Source: Serinus canaria (Eukaryota > Chordata > Aves > Passeriformes > Fringillidae). From it: a DNA stretch of 64,000 nt. Below are positions 36,046 to 48,239 of the stretch, one piece after another. Each line of letters starts with the position of its first letter. Within the stretch, counting starts at the first letter, position 1. A program made the translations under genes and the position numbers. The stretch spans positions 3,563,214 through 3,627,213 of the forward strand of contig NC_066335.1 of NCBI RefSeq assembly GCF_022539315.1. The letters are read 5' to 3'. The notes beneath the pieces are model-generated. The model had not been told where the DNA came from. It did no database searches and worked only from the letters and a program-made list of their open reading frames with translations.

Positions 36046-36054
36046 CAGGCCTGG

Positions 36055-36200
36055 AGAGGAATTGCTGTGTCTGCCCCAAGGGGAGAGCAGGAGCTGACAC
36101 TGGGTGTGGGGCTCAGAGTTACACCTAAAGAACTGCAGGGGTACAGAGGGAGGGAAATGGAAAAGCTGAAATGCTGGAGAGGAATTGCTGTGTCTGCCCA
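36055..36200. repeat. About 120-bp local duplication
   Basis: 'ggagaggaattgctgtgtct' occurs at about 36055 and again at about 36176. Confidence 0.7.
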
Positions 36201-36216
36201 GAGTGGGAAAACCATT

Positions 36217-36330
36217 TCATTGCCAGGAGAAAATGGCCATCCAAAGGGCTCATTTCCCCAGGATGGTGGGAGACTGGGGCAGTTGATGGTGGTGGTTTGG
36301 TGGGCAGTGACAGGATCTGAGGGAAAACAA
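36217..36330 (+). mobile_element. CR1-like fragment
   Basis: Matches 29415-29530 ('ttcattgccaggag', 'gggctcatttc', 'ggtgggaga'). Confidence 0.6.
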
Positions 36331-36599
36331 AAAGCTGAAATCCTAAGGCATCATTTGGTGGCTCAGTGGCTTTTTCTAACGGAACTGATTCACCTCTCTC
36401 CAAACCTGAGGGCACAAATCTCCCTTGGACTGACTCATCCCAGGAAGTGCCCTCACCTTCTGTTTCAGCTCGTTCTCAGAGCCTCACTAAAAGCTTTGAA
36501 ATAATCTCTCCTTCATCTCCTTTCCTCCCACATCCTTCCTCCCTCCCAACTGTTCTATTTTTAGCAGTCATTTCTCAGTGTTCCTGTTCTGTTCTCTCA

Positions 36600-37645
36600 G
36601 CCTTGCAATGGCTTTGGTGTCAGAAAATTTGAATATTTAAGGGTGAGATGTGCTTGAGATCTGCTTTTCTGGAAGCACTGGGAAAAACATGGATCAAGGG
36701 TTAAAACCTGGCATCCATTGAGAGTTATGGATAGAGTAGAGCACAATTACAATTTTGTTCTCTCATCCTTACAGAACTGACACTCCTGGAGTTTGCTACC
36801 AGAAAATCTGCAACATTTAACAGTGAGAAGTGCATGAAATCTGCTTTTCTGAAAGGAAAAATCTGAATCAAGGGTTAAAACCTGGCATCTGTTGGGAATT
36901 ATGGGTACAGTGGAGCACAATTACTTGGTAATTGGTACAGGTATAATTACAATTTTGCTCTCTCATCCTTGCAATAACTAACATTCCTGGAGTTTGCTAT
37001 CAAAAACTCTAGGAATGTTTAAGAGGGAGATGTGCATGAAATCTGCTTTTCTGAAAGGAAAAACATGGATCAAGGGTTAAAACCTTGTAATCTATTGAGA
37101 ATTATGGATATAATGGAGCACAATTTTGTTCTCTTATCCTTGAAATAAATGACAATTTTAAGGTTTGCTGTCAGAAACTTTCCAATGTTTACGTGTGAGT
37201 TGTGCAGGAAATCTGCTTTTCTGAAAGTGCCACAAAAAATCTGAATCAAGGGTTAAAACCTGGCATCCATTGAGAGTTATGGGTACAGTGGAGCACAATT
37301 ACTTTTGCTCTCTCATCCTTGCAATAACTTTGCAATAACTGACACTCCTAGAGTTTGCTACCAGAAAATCTGCAATATTTAAGAGTGAGATGTGCATGAA
37401 ATCTGCTTTTCTGAAAGGAAAAACATGAATCAAGGGTTAAAACCTGGCATCCATTGAGACCTATGGATACAGTAGAGCACAATTACAATTTTGTTCTCTC
37501 ATCCCTGCAGTAACTGACACTCCTAGGGTTTGCTACCAGAAAATCTGCAATATTTACCAGTGAGGTGTGCATGAAATCTGCTTTTCTGAAAGGAAAAACA
37601 TGACTCAAGGGTTAAAACCTGGCATCTGTTGAGAATGACAGATGA
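36600..37645. repeat. Tandem repeat of about 175 bp, six copies
   Basis: The phrase 'caagggttaaaacctggcat' recurs at spacings of about 173-204 bp. Units share 'gcatgaaatctgcttttctg' and 'ctctcatccttgcaataact'. It is AT-rich and satellite-like. Confidence 0.92.
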
Positions 37646-37649
37646 AATG

Positions 37650-40465
37650 GAGCCCAGTTACGCTGGCAAACAGCAGCAATGGGATCTCCTGCATCACGAG
37701 CAGCACAGCTGAGTTGTCAAGAGCAGAATTCTCATTGCAGGACAGCAGGATGACAAAGAAGAGAATGAAATGTTCTGCACCTCTTCCCAGGAAAACAGGC
37801 AGCACTGTCAGACACCCAAAATGAGGAAACCAGAGACAATTGCCCAAGATGCAGGGAGGGTAAGGTAAACAAGATTCCTCTTGCCATAATAAGTGCTGAC
37901 TTCAAAGGGTATTAAAGGAGCTTTTCAGGGCCAGTTCCTGTCTCCGCTCAAGGGGAACACGGCGGTGCCAGGGGCACACAGGTGTCCCTTGTTCTCCTCT
38001 CAGCAGGGCTAATCCTGCCCAGGCCCAGGGCCTGGAGGTGGCTCTGAGCCTGTGGCTGTGGGAATGGGGGCAGATAAACAGAGCTGGGAGCAGCAAAGCC
38101 TTCTCCTGACTCAGGGAACGTCGCAGCCGCGATTCCCCCGCGCTCGCTCGGACTCAGCGCCTTTGATGACGCAAATCTGGACTCGGTGGCTTGGAACCAG
38201 CGAGGGGAATTAGTCAGCAACGTGAGAGCTGGCACAGCTCAGCCCACAGCCCGGGCTGCAATCAATCCTTATCTTCAGGACTTGATAAAAAGGTTTGGAG
38301 CTGTGGAGAGAGGGGGCCCGGCTTCATTCACTCTCTGCCATCCCTTCAGCTTCTCCCCCTGGGCTTTTCCTCTGTCTCACCTTGTCCTGGTCCATGGTGA
38401 ACAAAGGGAAGTTGGAGTCCAGGGTGATGTTCAAAATTTCTGCAAGGGTAAATTTCAGTTCTGCAAAACTTCTCTGAAGTGCTTCAGCCACACTGAAACC
38501 CTCAAATTACATTAATTTCTAAATTTTTAACAGCATGATGTGCTGAGAAGCCTGAAATGCCACTTCTACTTCGGGGCACGAGAAGGATGATGTGGCCTCT
38601 GAATCACTCCTAATTCCCCTAATTCCTCCCCCAACTCAGAAAAACTTGGCTTGTCCTCCTTTTAGGCTCTGTATTCCCAGGGAACTTGGTGAGTGATCCC
38701 CCCTGGGACCTGCCCCTGGAACTCAGCCCCAATCCCACGTTATCCCCACCCCAGGCCATTCCCATGGCTCTGACACTGCTTGGCTCTTCTGTTTCCCACC
38801 TTGTAAAACAGATTTATTAATATTTATGCAGCTTTTAAAACGGCTTGGCCAGCCTCATGCAATTAATCATTTACTAAAGTGCTAATTGAGGCAGCTCAGC
38901 CTGGGGCTCTGGTGTCACAGGGAAAATGTCAATGCCTCCAAAACTGCTCTAAATGTCCTTAGAAGCTGCAGCCTGGTACCAAAGCCTCACATTTGGAGTC
39001 TCCTGGGTAAAACACGGAGTTTGATGCTCAGCTGGTTGTTCTTGGATGAAAAACATGGATGGGTGAGGGAGAGATTCAGAAATGCTCACAGAAAGGAGTA
39101 AACTCACATTTCTGATCAGAAGAAAAATGCTATTTATTCTATTTTTGCCCTAGAAATGAGAGCTTTCAGGTTGAAAAGGATGAATCCCTTCTCTGTGTGC
39201 ACCTTTTCTCATCCCTGGGCACCTCCAAGCACAGGTGTGTGTGTCCCCTGTGTGTCCCCAAGGCTCCCTGCCACCTCAGCTCTGGGCCAGGGTGGCACCA
39301 ATGCACAGACACAGAAAAAATTGATGTAATTCAGATGTTTCCTTTCACAGAGTCATGCAAAAAGCTCAGTTTATGTGAGAAACAGAGCAGAGTGGGAGTG
39401 AGGAAGGGAGGGAAGGTGTCTTTGTGTGTCCCTGCTGTGTATGGGAGTAAGGCCTGGGAAGGAAACATTCAGGAAATGCATCCCAGCCCCCAAAAATGGA
39501 TTTTTAGGGAGTTTTTGTTGCCATCTGGGTGGGTGTGCCCATGGGCAGTGGTTGTGAGGATGAGGCAGGAGCACAGGACACCAGACTGGAACAAAAAGTC
39601 CTTTAATGCTTCATCCCCTACAATAACTCCACCCATTCCTTAAAGATTTGGAAGGATAAAATCCCGAGGTTCAGGGCACAGAAGTGGGGGTTAAAGTTTA
39701 AGATTTTAACAAAAAGAATGACAGATACTGACCTCCATGACCTCACTACTTCTTGACAAAACATTTCCAGGGAATTATGAGTCCAAAGAAACTCTAACAA
39801 GTGCAAATAACAAGGAGGCAGCAGAGAAGTCGTGGCCCAGGTTTTTGGCCAATGCCTCTGTCATGGCAGCTTGCTCTCAGCACTGATTTTCTGAGCTGTG
39901 CTGAATCAATTTCAGATATTTCAGATATCACCTCCTGAGGCTCAGGTTTGCTCTGGTTCAAACAGGGGCACACGTGGCAGCTGGGGACGCGCTGCAAGCT
40001 GTGATCTGTATCCCATCACATCCATCCAGACAGGGCAATTTACTGATAAACTGCAGGACAAACAGAGCTGTGGGGAGAAATCCTTATCTTGGCAGCTCTC
40101 TGGGTGACCTGGCTGCTGATTTCCATCCCATCACAGGCTGGCTGCCATTCCAAGGGGTTTTTTAAGGAAAGCTGGCAGTGGAAATGAGGTTTCTAGGATA
40201 ACTCCAGGCCTGGTGAGCTCCACTGCCTGTACACAGCCCAGGACAGGCACTGGTGTAACTGGTGCCTGCTGGGGCAGGGCTTGCTGGTGGGCAGGGATGG
40301 CACTAAAAAGTGTCAGAATGCTCCAAGAAAAGCCCCTGAGGGCTGCAGCATTCCCCGGAATGCCAGACTGCAGCAATGCATCCGAACAACTCAGGGTGCA
40401 CCAGCCATTCCCTGTCGCCACGTTTCTCCTCACAGGGAAAAGCAAGGCACAATTCTTCCCAAGGA
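37650..40465. other. No gene seen; small CpG-rich patch at 38107-38180
   Basis: 2.8 kb of mostly unique sequence. The patch has TGACTCA (38107-38113), eight or so CpGs within 60 bp and TGATGACGCAA (about 38164). No exon follows that I can recognise. Confidence 0.5.
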
Positions 40466-40469
40466 TTTC

Positions 40470-40818
40470 TGGGTTTCACATTCTCTGAACCTCAGAGAAA
40501 GGAAAAACAATTCTCCCATTGGCTGTGCCTGTGTTTGTGCCAAAGCAGAATGCAGTGTGGAGATTGTTTACCCACAGGGATGGAGTTTGGCTCCTTGGCC
40601 TGTCAGGACCAGGGGTGTGTGTGTGATGGGACTGTCAGGACAGTCACGAGATTCTGGGCAGTGTGTGCAGTCACGTGCTTGACAGATTCAGATTAAATGT
40701 AATGTAATAGAGTATAGAATATTATAGTATAATAAAGTAATTAATTAACCTTCTAATAAGGTGAAGTCAGATGCATCATTCTCTCTCCCCTTGTTGGGGC
40801 TTACCTGCAAATTCAATA
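40470..40818 (+). mobile_element. Solo LTR (family E)
   Basis: Starts 'tgggtttcacattctctg' and ends 'gcaaattcaata', parallel to the LTR at 43038. ATAATAAAG (about 40730) is the poly(A) region and 'ggtgaagtcagatgcatcat' follows. Internal 63-bp repeats are absent. Confidence 0.75.
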
Positions 40819-41048
40819 ATTCCATCTGTGACTGTTCTTAATCAGAGTCTTGTCAGGACTCTGTGGAGTTCATCAAGGTTACTAAGACAGAATCTGTGCT
40901 AAAATGAAAATGAAGAAGCTGAGAAACCCAATACCAGGATTACAAGAACTGGAAAGCAGAGACCTGTGACAGACCTGGGCTGTGACCAATCACAGATGCT
41001 GAGAAATGGAGGCAGAGAACGAGGCACAGGCACGGATCAGGAAGTGTG

Positions 41049-41727
41049 GGCTGTACTTGTAGGGATCCCCGTGGCAGGAGGAATGATGGATCTGACTCCA
41101 GGTTCTCAGAAGGATAATTTATTACTGCATGATACTATATTATATTCAAGAATACTAAATTATACTAAAGAACACAGAAAGGACACAGGCAGAAGGCTAA
41201 AAAGAGAACAATGAAAACTCCTGACTCTCTCCAGAGTCTGACCCAGCTCAGCCCTGATTGGCCAAAGAGTGAAAACAGCTCCCAGCAGAATGCAATGGAA
41301 CAATCCCCTGTGGGTGAACAATCCCCAAACACATTCCACATGGGCACAGCACAGGAGAAGCACATGAGAGAAGGATTGTTTTCATTTTTAAACACATTCC
41401 ACATGGGCACAGCACAGGAGAAGCAAATGAGAGAAGAATTGTTTTCATTTTTAAACACATTCCACATGGGCACAGCACAGGAGAAGCAATTGAGAGAAGA
41501 ATTGTTTTCATTTTAACACATTCCAGGGCACAGCAGACACATGGAGAATTGCAACATCATGGCACAGCACGAAGAATGAGAAGATTGTCATTTTTAACAC
41601 ATTCCACATGGGCACAGCACAGGAGAAGCAAATGAGAGAAGAATTGTTTTCCTTTCTCTGAGGCTTCTCAGCTTCCCAGGAGAGAAATCCTGGGTGAGGG
41701 GATTTTTCGTAAAATGTGAATGCCACA
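41049..41727 (-). mobile_element. Solo LTR (family E) with 63-bp internal repeats and 6-bp target duplication
   Basis: AGTGTG lies on both sides (41043-41048 and 41728-41733). The - strand begins TGTGGCATTCAC. About five 63-bp units (41330-41660, one degenerate at about 41515-41595) lie in the presumed U3. It forms an inverted pair with 43038-43639. Confidence 0.88.
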
Positions 41728-41904
41728 AGTGTGACCTTAGCAGTTTGTAGAACCTATTGAAGTGTGTGTAATGGAAACAAGAAAAGGCTTCTGCTTGATC
41801 CTCTTGGTCAGTTGTTCAGGCGTCCTGGATTTCCCACACCATATCCCCCTGCACAAGGCCAAAAATGGGGGAAATGACCAATAGTGCCCAACCTGAGGTG
41901 ATGT

Positions 41905-42017
41905 TCAGGTCAGGCTGGAGCTTGGAGCACCCTGGGCCAGTGGGAGGTGTCCCTGCCCATGGCAGAGTGGCACTGGATGGGATTTGAGGTCCCTTCCAGC
42001 CCAAACCATTCCAGGAT
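41905..42017 (+). mobile_element. CR1 LINE, 3' end, interrupted by an LTR
   Basis: 'gggccagtgggaggtgtccc' to 'ccattccaggat', where the LTR at 42018 was inserted. Confidence 0.82.
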
Positions 42018-42428
42018 TGTCACTGTCATATTTTCTGGAAAAATCCCTTTGCCAGGATTTCTTCTCCTGGGAAGCTGAGAAAAAAGACAAACAATAATAT
42101 CTCATTTTTCTCTCCTGTGTTTTGCTGCCTTGGAATGTTGTCTGGAGATTGTTTATCCACCAGGTGGTTGTTGGATTGGTTTCATGTGAATTGTTCTTAC
42201 TTAATGACCAATCCCCATCCAGCTGTGTCAGGACTCTGGAGAGTCAGTCACGAGTTTTTAGTTAGTATCTTGTTAGGCCTTCTGTCTGCATCCTCTCTCT
42301 GTTCTTTAGTGTACTTTAGTTCAGCATTCTATAATGTAATATAAGTATGTAAGATAATAAATTAGCCTTCTAAGAACATGGAGTCAGATTCTCAATTCCT
42401 CCTTCCTGGGGACCCAGCAAACACCACA
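42018..42428 (+). mobile_element. Solo LTR (family E) with 6-bp target duplication
   Basis: TGTCACTGTCAT to AACACCACA, flanked by CAGGAT (42012-42017 and 42429-42434). It has AATAAATTAGCCTTCTAAG near the 3' end. It is shorter than the 41- and 43-kb copies, lacking the 63-bp repeats. Confidence 0.9.
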
Positions 42429-42827
42429 CAGGATTCCCTGACATTTCTGCCCTAATGGCTGTAAAAAAGGACCAGGAGCAGCCTGGTGACTGCAGGGATG
42501 TTCCTGCTTTGTTTAGGGAATAAACTGCCATGGGTTCACTCTCCAGACGTCACCATGAGCACAGAGCTTTCTCACACCCCTCACACAAAAGCTTTTGTTA
42601 AAATTTTCCAGCTCTTACGAAGATGCTGAGCACAGACAGCACTTGGCATTGTTCACTCGAGCTCCTGTTCTTCCAAGGAGAGGCTTTTCCTTTCCTGAGG
42701 ATAAAGGTGGGGTGCCAGGGCAGGAGATTACTCAGAACATGACAGTAACACCAACAAAAAGCTCGTTATGTGAGGTTAAAGGGAAATGTTTAACCCTGGG
42801 CTCCTTCCCCTCTGTGTCCCTGCTGGT

Positions 42828-43037
42828 CAGGGAATAACAACAGCAAAATCAACTCTTAATTCAGGTTCATTCCCTGGAATAACAACAATGAAACCAACTC
42901 TTAATTCAGCCTAATTCCCTGGAATAACAAGAGAGAAATCAACTCTTAATTCAGCCTAATTCCCTGGAATAACAAGAGAGAAATCAACTCTTAATTCAGG
43001 TTCATTCCTCATTCCCTGGAATAATGATAAAGAAATC
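42828..43037. repeat. About 45-bp minisatellite, split by an LTR
   Basis: Four to five units of 'aaatcaactcttaattcagg' plus 'ttcattccctggaataacaa'. A further unit follows the LTR at 43640-43685, so the LTR landed inside the array. Confidence 0.88.
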
Positions 43038-43639
43038 TGTGGCATTCACATTCTCTGGAAAAATCCCTTCACCCAGGATATTCCTCCGGGGAAGCTGAGA
43101 AGCCTCAGAGAAAGGAAAACAATTCTTCTCTCATGTGCTTCTCCTGTGCTGTGCCCATGTGGAATGTGTTTAAAAATGAAAACAATTCTTCTCTCATGTG
43201 CTTCTCCTGTGCTGTGCCCATGTGGAATGTGTTTAAAAATGAAAACAATTCTTCTCTCATGTGCTTCTCCTGTGCTGTGCCCATGTGGAATGTGTTTAAA
43301 AATGAAAACAATTCTTCTCTCATGTGCTTCTCCTGTGCTGTGCCCATGTGGAATGTGTTTGGGGATTGTTCACCCACAGGGGATTGTTCCATTGCATTCT
43401 GCTGGGAGCTGTTTTCACTCTTTGGCCAATCAGGGCTGAGCTGGGTCAGACTCTGGAGAGAGTCAGGAGTTTTCATTGTTATCTTTTAGCCTCCTGCCTG
43501 TGCCCTTTCTGTGTTCTTTAGTATAATTTAGTATTCTTGAATATAATATAGATCATAAAATAATAAATCAGCCTTCTGAGAACCTGGAGTCAGATTCATC
43601 ATTCCTGCCTTTGTCAGGGCATTCCCAGCAAATACAATA
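43038..43639 (+). mobile_element. Solo LTR (family E) with four 63-bp internal repeats and 6-bp target duplication
   Basis: TGTGGCATTCAC to AATACAATA, flanked by GAAATC (43032-43037 and 43640-43645). Four 63-bp units ('cttctcctgtgctgtgccca') precede a CCAAT-containing segment (TTTGGCCAATCAG) and AATAAATCAGCCTTCTG. Confidence 0.92.
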
Positions 43640-43914
43640 GAAATCAATTCTTAATTCAGGTTCATTCCCCATTCCCTGGAAGCAGGAAATGTCCTGGGAG
43701 CTCTGGATTGAACCAGGCTCTTTTGAGCTGAGGGGGGGTCAGGCTCTTCTAGGAGATGATGGGACAGGGAGAGGCGTGGGATGCTTACACTTATAGGGTT
43801 TTGTAATTAGGAAATAGTTGAATTATAACACCTGTATTGTCCCATCCTTCTCATGAGACTGAAAATGGAATAAAAGTTTTTAAAAAGCCTCTCAGTTGCC
43901 CCATCTGTGGGTCA

Positions 43915-44135
43915 GAGAAGGGCTCAGTCCAACAAGAAGCAGCCTCCAGTTGTGCCAGGGGAGTTCAGGCTGGGTATAGGAAAAATCTCTCCACTGAGGA
44001 GGGGTAAAGCCTGGTCCAGGGTGGTGCTGGAGTCACCAGCGGGAGCAGATGTGGAGCTTTGGAACAGGGGATTGGCAAAGTTGGATGGGATGGGACCCTG
44101 GAGGTCATTTCCAGCTCTGGTGACTCCATGACCCC
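43915..44135 (+). mobile_element. CR1 LINE, 3' fragment
   Basis: 'ttgtgccaggggagttcagg', 'ttggaacaggggattggc' and 'ctggaggtcatttccagctc' follow the CR1 3' order. Confidence 0.78.
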
Positions 44136-44139
44136 AAAC

Positions 44140-45590
44140 TGCTCCTCCAGCAGTGACTAAAACACCTCAAAGAGCAGAAACCAGAGATTCTAGAGAACTC
44201 TGGGGTTGGGAGTGACACATCTGGCTGTCCCAGAGAGGAGTGGGAGCTGGGGATGAAAAATCACCTCAGTTTTCCCAAATATGGATGTAAATTACCCAGA
44301 AGATCCATCTTTTCCACCACCCCTTGGCTTTTCCCACTTCAGTTCCATCCTGGCCCCTCCTCAGGGGCTGACCCAGCCCCAGCCCCTTTTCCAACATGAC
44401 CAAAGTCCAGTTCTTGGTGCCTGGCTCCCCTCTGAGCTCAGCCACAGCAATTCCCTCGAAGGATCCCAGTGCCACATCCCAGTTTTCAAGGAATTGCCAT
44501 GACAAATCCCGACCCTTGCTTGCAAACTCACCTGAATGTTGGCAGCCACGATGGTTAAACACACAGAGGAACTTTTGCTGATGCTGTTTCATCACATGCA
44601 GTAGAATTTCATACCCAGGAAATTTAAAAAGTGGGTTTTTTTTTTCTTTTAAAATGCAATAAAAATATAAAAAGTTAAATGCAATATAAATATAAAATTA
44701 AGTGCAAAATAAATCAAATCCTATACTGAGGAATAAAGTCCTAGGAGTTATTTATGTATTAAAGAATAAGAACCCATTGCAATTCAAGAAAACAGAATTT
44801 CCTCTGATATTTTTCTACTTTTATTCACATCCTTATTGGACTCACCCTGGAATCTTTAATCAAATTGGGTGCCTGTGACGTGAATAAACAATATAAAATT
44901 TTTATTCTTTTTTTTCGTGTTCCATAGCTGACAAGAGTCCTTAAAAGTTACAGAGTTGGTTTAGTAAGTACTTGGGCAATTGCATCTCCAAACATCTTAT
45001 TCCTCAATATTTCTCTCTCATTAACTCTGTTTTACCACTTCATGGCACCAGTAAATGTGGAAATACAACAAAATCTGCTTTTCTTGGAGCATTCTGGCAC
45101 TTTTTAGCCCAGGACTGCCCAAGGCCAAGATGCTCAGAAGAAAACCAAAATATTTTTTTAAAAAAATATTTGCCTGAAGTTTTATGAAATTTAAAAAAAT
45201 TAAAAAAATCTGGCTTCAGATTAATAACTTAAAAAGCTTCCAAGGTTACCGTGCCCTTCTCACATTTTTATGATTGAAAACAAGAGGGAAAAAAAACCCC
45301 ACATTAATTTTGGTGGGAATCAGACCCGAGCTCAGAAATCTCTTCCTGATTTATTTTAAGAAAGGAGCTTGGAAATGTTTAACCCAGAATGGCCAGAGGC
45401 ACAAAGGCAGAGATTGCCCAGGGTATTTGCTCAGGAGTTTAATCCTCTCCAAGCCATTCTCCTCCTCTCTTATCAACACAGACACACCAGGAAGGCTCCA
45501 ATGTTGGCTCTGGGTCCAACGAAACCAAGACTCAGGTGAGGAGCCACAGGTTCAAGTTCACAGCAGAATTTCAGGGTTTTTTGGGGGATG
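44140..45590. other. No gene seen; AT-rich 44630-45290
   Basis: Unique sequence, with an AT-rich part containing 'aatataaa' repeats near 44660-44715. Confidence 0.5.
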
Positions 45591-45593
45591 GCT

Positions 45594-45738
45594 TTGATAT
45601 TTCTTTGGTTTCTTTTAATATTTCTTTGGTTGGTTTTGATATTTCTTTGGTTTCTTTTAGTATTTCTTTGGTTTCTTTTGATATTTCTTTGGTTGGTTTT
45701 GATATTTCTTTGGTTGGTTTTGATATTTCATTCTGTCT
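45594..45738. repeat. 21-bp minisatellite (GATATTTCTTTGGTTGGTTTT)
   Basis: Seven copies; the unit alternates TTGG and TTTC. Its length keeps a frame open (I-S-L-V-G-F-D). Confidence 0.93.
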
Positions 45739-45764
45739 TTCTCTACAAGTCAAAGCCCGTTGAA

Positions 45765-46035
45765 TCATGGAATTGTTGTGGCTGGGAAAGACCATTGAGA
45801 TCATCAAGTCCAGCACCACATCCCCCAGTGCCACATCCACACATTTCTGGAACTTTTCCAGGGATGGGGACTCTACCACCCATTCCAGGGCTTTCCAACC
45901 CTTTCCATGAAGAAATTTTCCTCAATATCCAATCTAAGCCTCTCCTGGGGCAACTTGAGGCCATTTCCTCCTATCCTGACACTTTTTCCTGGGAAAGAGC
46001 CTGGCCCCAGCCTTCTCCTGGAATGTTCTCCATAA
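45765..46035 (-). mobile_element. CR1 LINE, 3' fragment
   Basis: About 270 bp of minus-strand CR1: 'gagatcatcaagtccagcac' through 'gccccagccttctcctgg'. Confidence 0.85.
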
Positions 46036-46139
46036 TCCTTTCCCTGAGGTGGCAATGCCAACAGACCCAGTTCATAGGCTGGATGTGAAAAATGTGCTTT
46101 GTGGATGTGAGAGACTCGTCCTTGGCAGCAGGAAACCCT

Positions 46140-46300
46140 TAAAAAGCTCAGTGCAGGGACAGTGGTGGCACCAAGGGCACAAGTGTCCAAAAAGTGTCCA
46201 AAACTCAAGCAAAGTTCTCAGGAATGGTGGGATTTGGTTGAAGGTTGGATTTGATGATCTTGGAGGTCTTTTCCAACCTTTTTGATTTGATTCAAAGTTA
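46140..46300 (+). mobile_element. CR1 LINE, 3' end
   Basis: Ends with 'gatgatcttggaggtctttt' and 'ccaacctttttgattt'. It is back-to-back with the minus-strand copy to the left. Confidence 0.72.
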
Positions 46301-46304
46301 CAAA

Positions 46305-47475
46305 TCCAGGTGTTGTTCCTCTGTTGTTCCTCCTTCAGAGCGGTGCAAATTCAAAGCCATCCCTGCTTTGGACTGGAAGCAGCAGCAAAGGAATTCCTGA
46401 GGTTTTCACTCTGCTTTTCATGAATGCTTTTATGGCTGGGTTAGACTGGGATGAGCAAACACCCCGAGAACTTTGCCACGTTGGCCAAGCCCAGTGATTG
46501 CTGACAGCACCTTGATCCAGAGCAGGGATTTGGGAATCTTTCCTGCTGCTGTCAGAACCTCAGACAAGCGAGCTGAGGGAGAGTGGTGGCTTTACAAAGC
46601 CACAGCCACGAGCTGGGATGGAACAAGGACAGACAGTGACAGCACGAGCCACTGACCTTGGGATTCCTGCCATGGAGCACATGCAATATCTCCTGCAGTG
46701 CTGGTGAGGTGTGTGAAGCTGGAGTGAAATTCCTGCTGTGCACTGCCTTCTCTTTGAAATCCTTCATTAACTCTGCCCTGTAAAAATGGTGCTCATTGTT
46801 TTCTCCAGTGGAACAGCAAAAATAACAGGATAAAATAACAGGAAAAAATGGATTTGCAGCTCAAAAGCAGCCAGATAATAAATGTGGTATTCTGTAAAAC
46901 TGGCCAAATTCAATTAAATGCTTTTAAAAGTTTGGTTTACTCCATTTAATTTTCAGAATTTTGCCTTCTGCAGGTAATAATTGGGGAGGAGATTTTCTTT
47001 GGAATGTCCCTGTGCACACGTGGGCTGGCTCTCAGCACAGGCACTCTGGACAGGCTGGTTTAGAACTGCTCCTGTACCCACAGCTCTTTAAATCAGTCTT
47101 TGCTTTGCTTCCAATTAAAATACTCCAAGTGGCCAAAAGTCACAGGGAAAGGCTGAATGACATCCATTCATTCCTGGCTTTGTTCCAGCTCAGAAAGCAA
47201 AATAAAGGCAAAAGCTGCAAAGTTTTTGTTTCTCTGACAGGGCAGGCTGATGGAATAACCTCCTGCTCCTCTCTGGACGTGTGGCTGTGAAGAGCCACCA
47301 CAGGATTTTGTCACCTGCCAGTCTCCAACCCACAGAGTGTCCCCCCAGGACTGGCTCCTGTCACCTGTAGCCCTCCCACATCTCCTGTCATGGCAGTTCC
47401 AGAGCCACAACTCAGCCACGACAGGGCAGGGGTAGCTTTTCCTCCCAGCACCTGATTCCTTCATCCCCCTTTGCC
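46305..47475. other. No gene seen
   Basis: Unique sequence. Confidence 0.5.
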
Positions 47476-47478
47476 AGT

Positions 47479-47715
47479 TTCACAGAATCACAGAATCAGA
47501 ATCACAGAATCTCTGGGTTGGAAGAGACCTTTAAGATCACAGAGTCCAACCCAGCCCCAACACCTCAACTCACCCCTGGCACCCAGTGCCACATCCAGGC
47601 TTTGTTAAACACCCCCAGGGATGGCGACTCCACCACCTTCCTGAGCAGCCATTCCAGAACTTTATCACTTTTTCAGTAAAAAACTTTTTCCCTAGCATCC
47701 ACCCTAAATTTCCCT
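47479..47715 (-). mobile_element. CR1 LINE, 3' fragment with 8-bp tail
   Basis: Begins with the tail 'cacagaatcacagaatcag', then 'tctctgggttggaagagacc' and 'cagggatggcgactccacca'. Confidence 0.88.
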
Positions 47716-47719
47716 CGCT

Positions 47720-48235
47720 GTTTCCCTTGCTTGTGCTGTTTCATGGGTAAAACCCTGCTGCAGGAAAATGCACCTGCAGCAAGAGGCACAGCCTGGAGCA
47801 GGATGGAACCAGAAGGCTCCCAGTGCCTGGGAATGGCAGCCTGGTCCCCATCATATGACAGGAACATTCCTCAGACAGATGAAACTCGAGAGCTCTGCTG
47901 TTTGTCTGGCAGTCTCACTTCTTTTCTGGCTGATTTGGAGCTGGAAATATTCCATCCTCTGGCCAGGGGCTTATCTGATGGAAGACAACAGTGCGTGGAG
48001 TGAGCAAACAGGGCTGAGCTTGGCCTTTGTTCCTCCTCTGCTGCCCGGGGCCTGTCCTGCTCCCAGGGCACGGGAGGTGGCCCAGGAACGTGAGCCACAC
48101 CAAACCAGCTCTGATCACAAGGTGAGGGATCACTTTCTGTGCTGTTTGGAGGCCAGGAGCTGTCCCTGTACAGCTCCTCCATGGCCAAATCACTGGGCTC
48201 TGCCCACTGACCTGCTTTCATCATCATTCACAAAG
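47720..48235. other. No gene seen
   Basis: Unique sequence leading into a GC-rich region. Confidence 0.5.
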
Positions 48236-48239
48236 AGAA

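Noticed and set aside
36600..37645. CRISPR-like spacing of repeats
   Set aside because: Units are continuous tandem copies without unique spacers, in a vertebrate context.
41049..43639. Two LTRs of one provirus
   Set aside because: They are in opposite orientation and have different target duplications.
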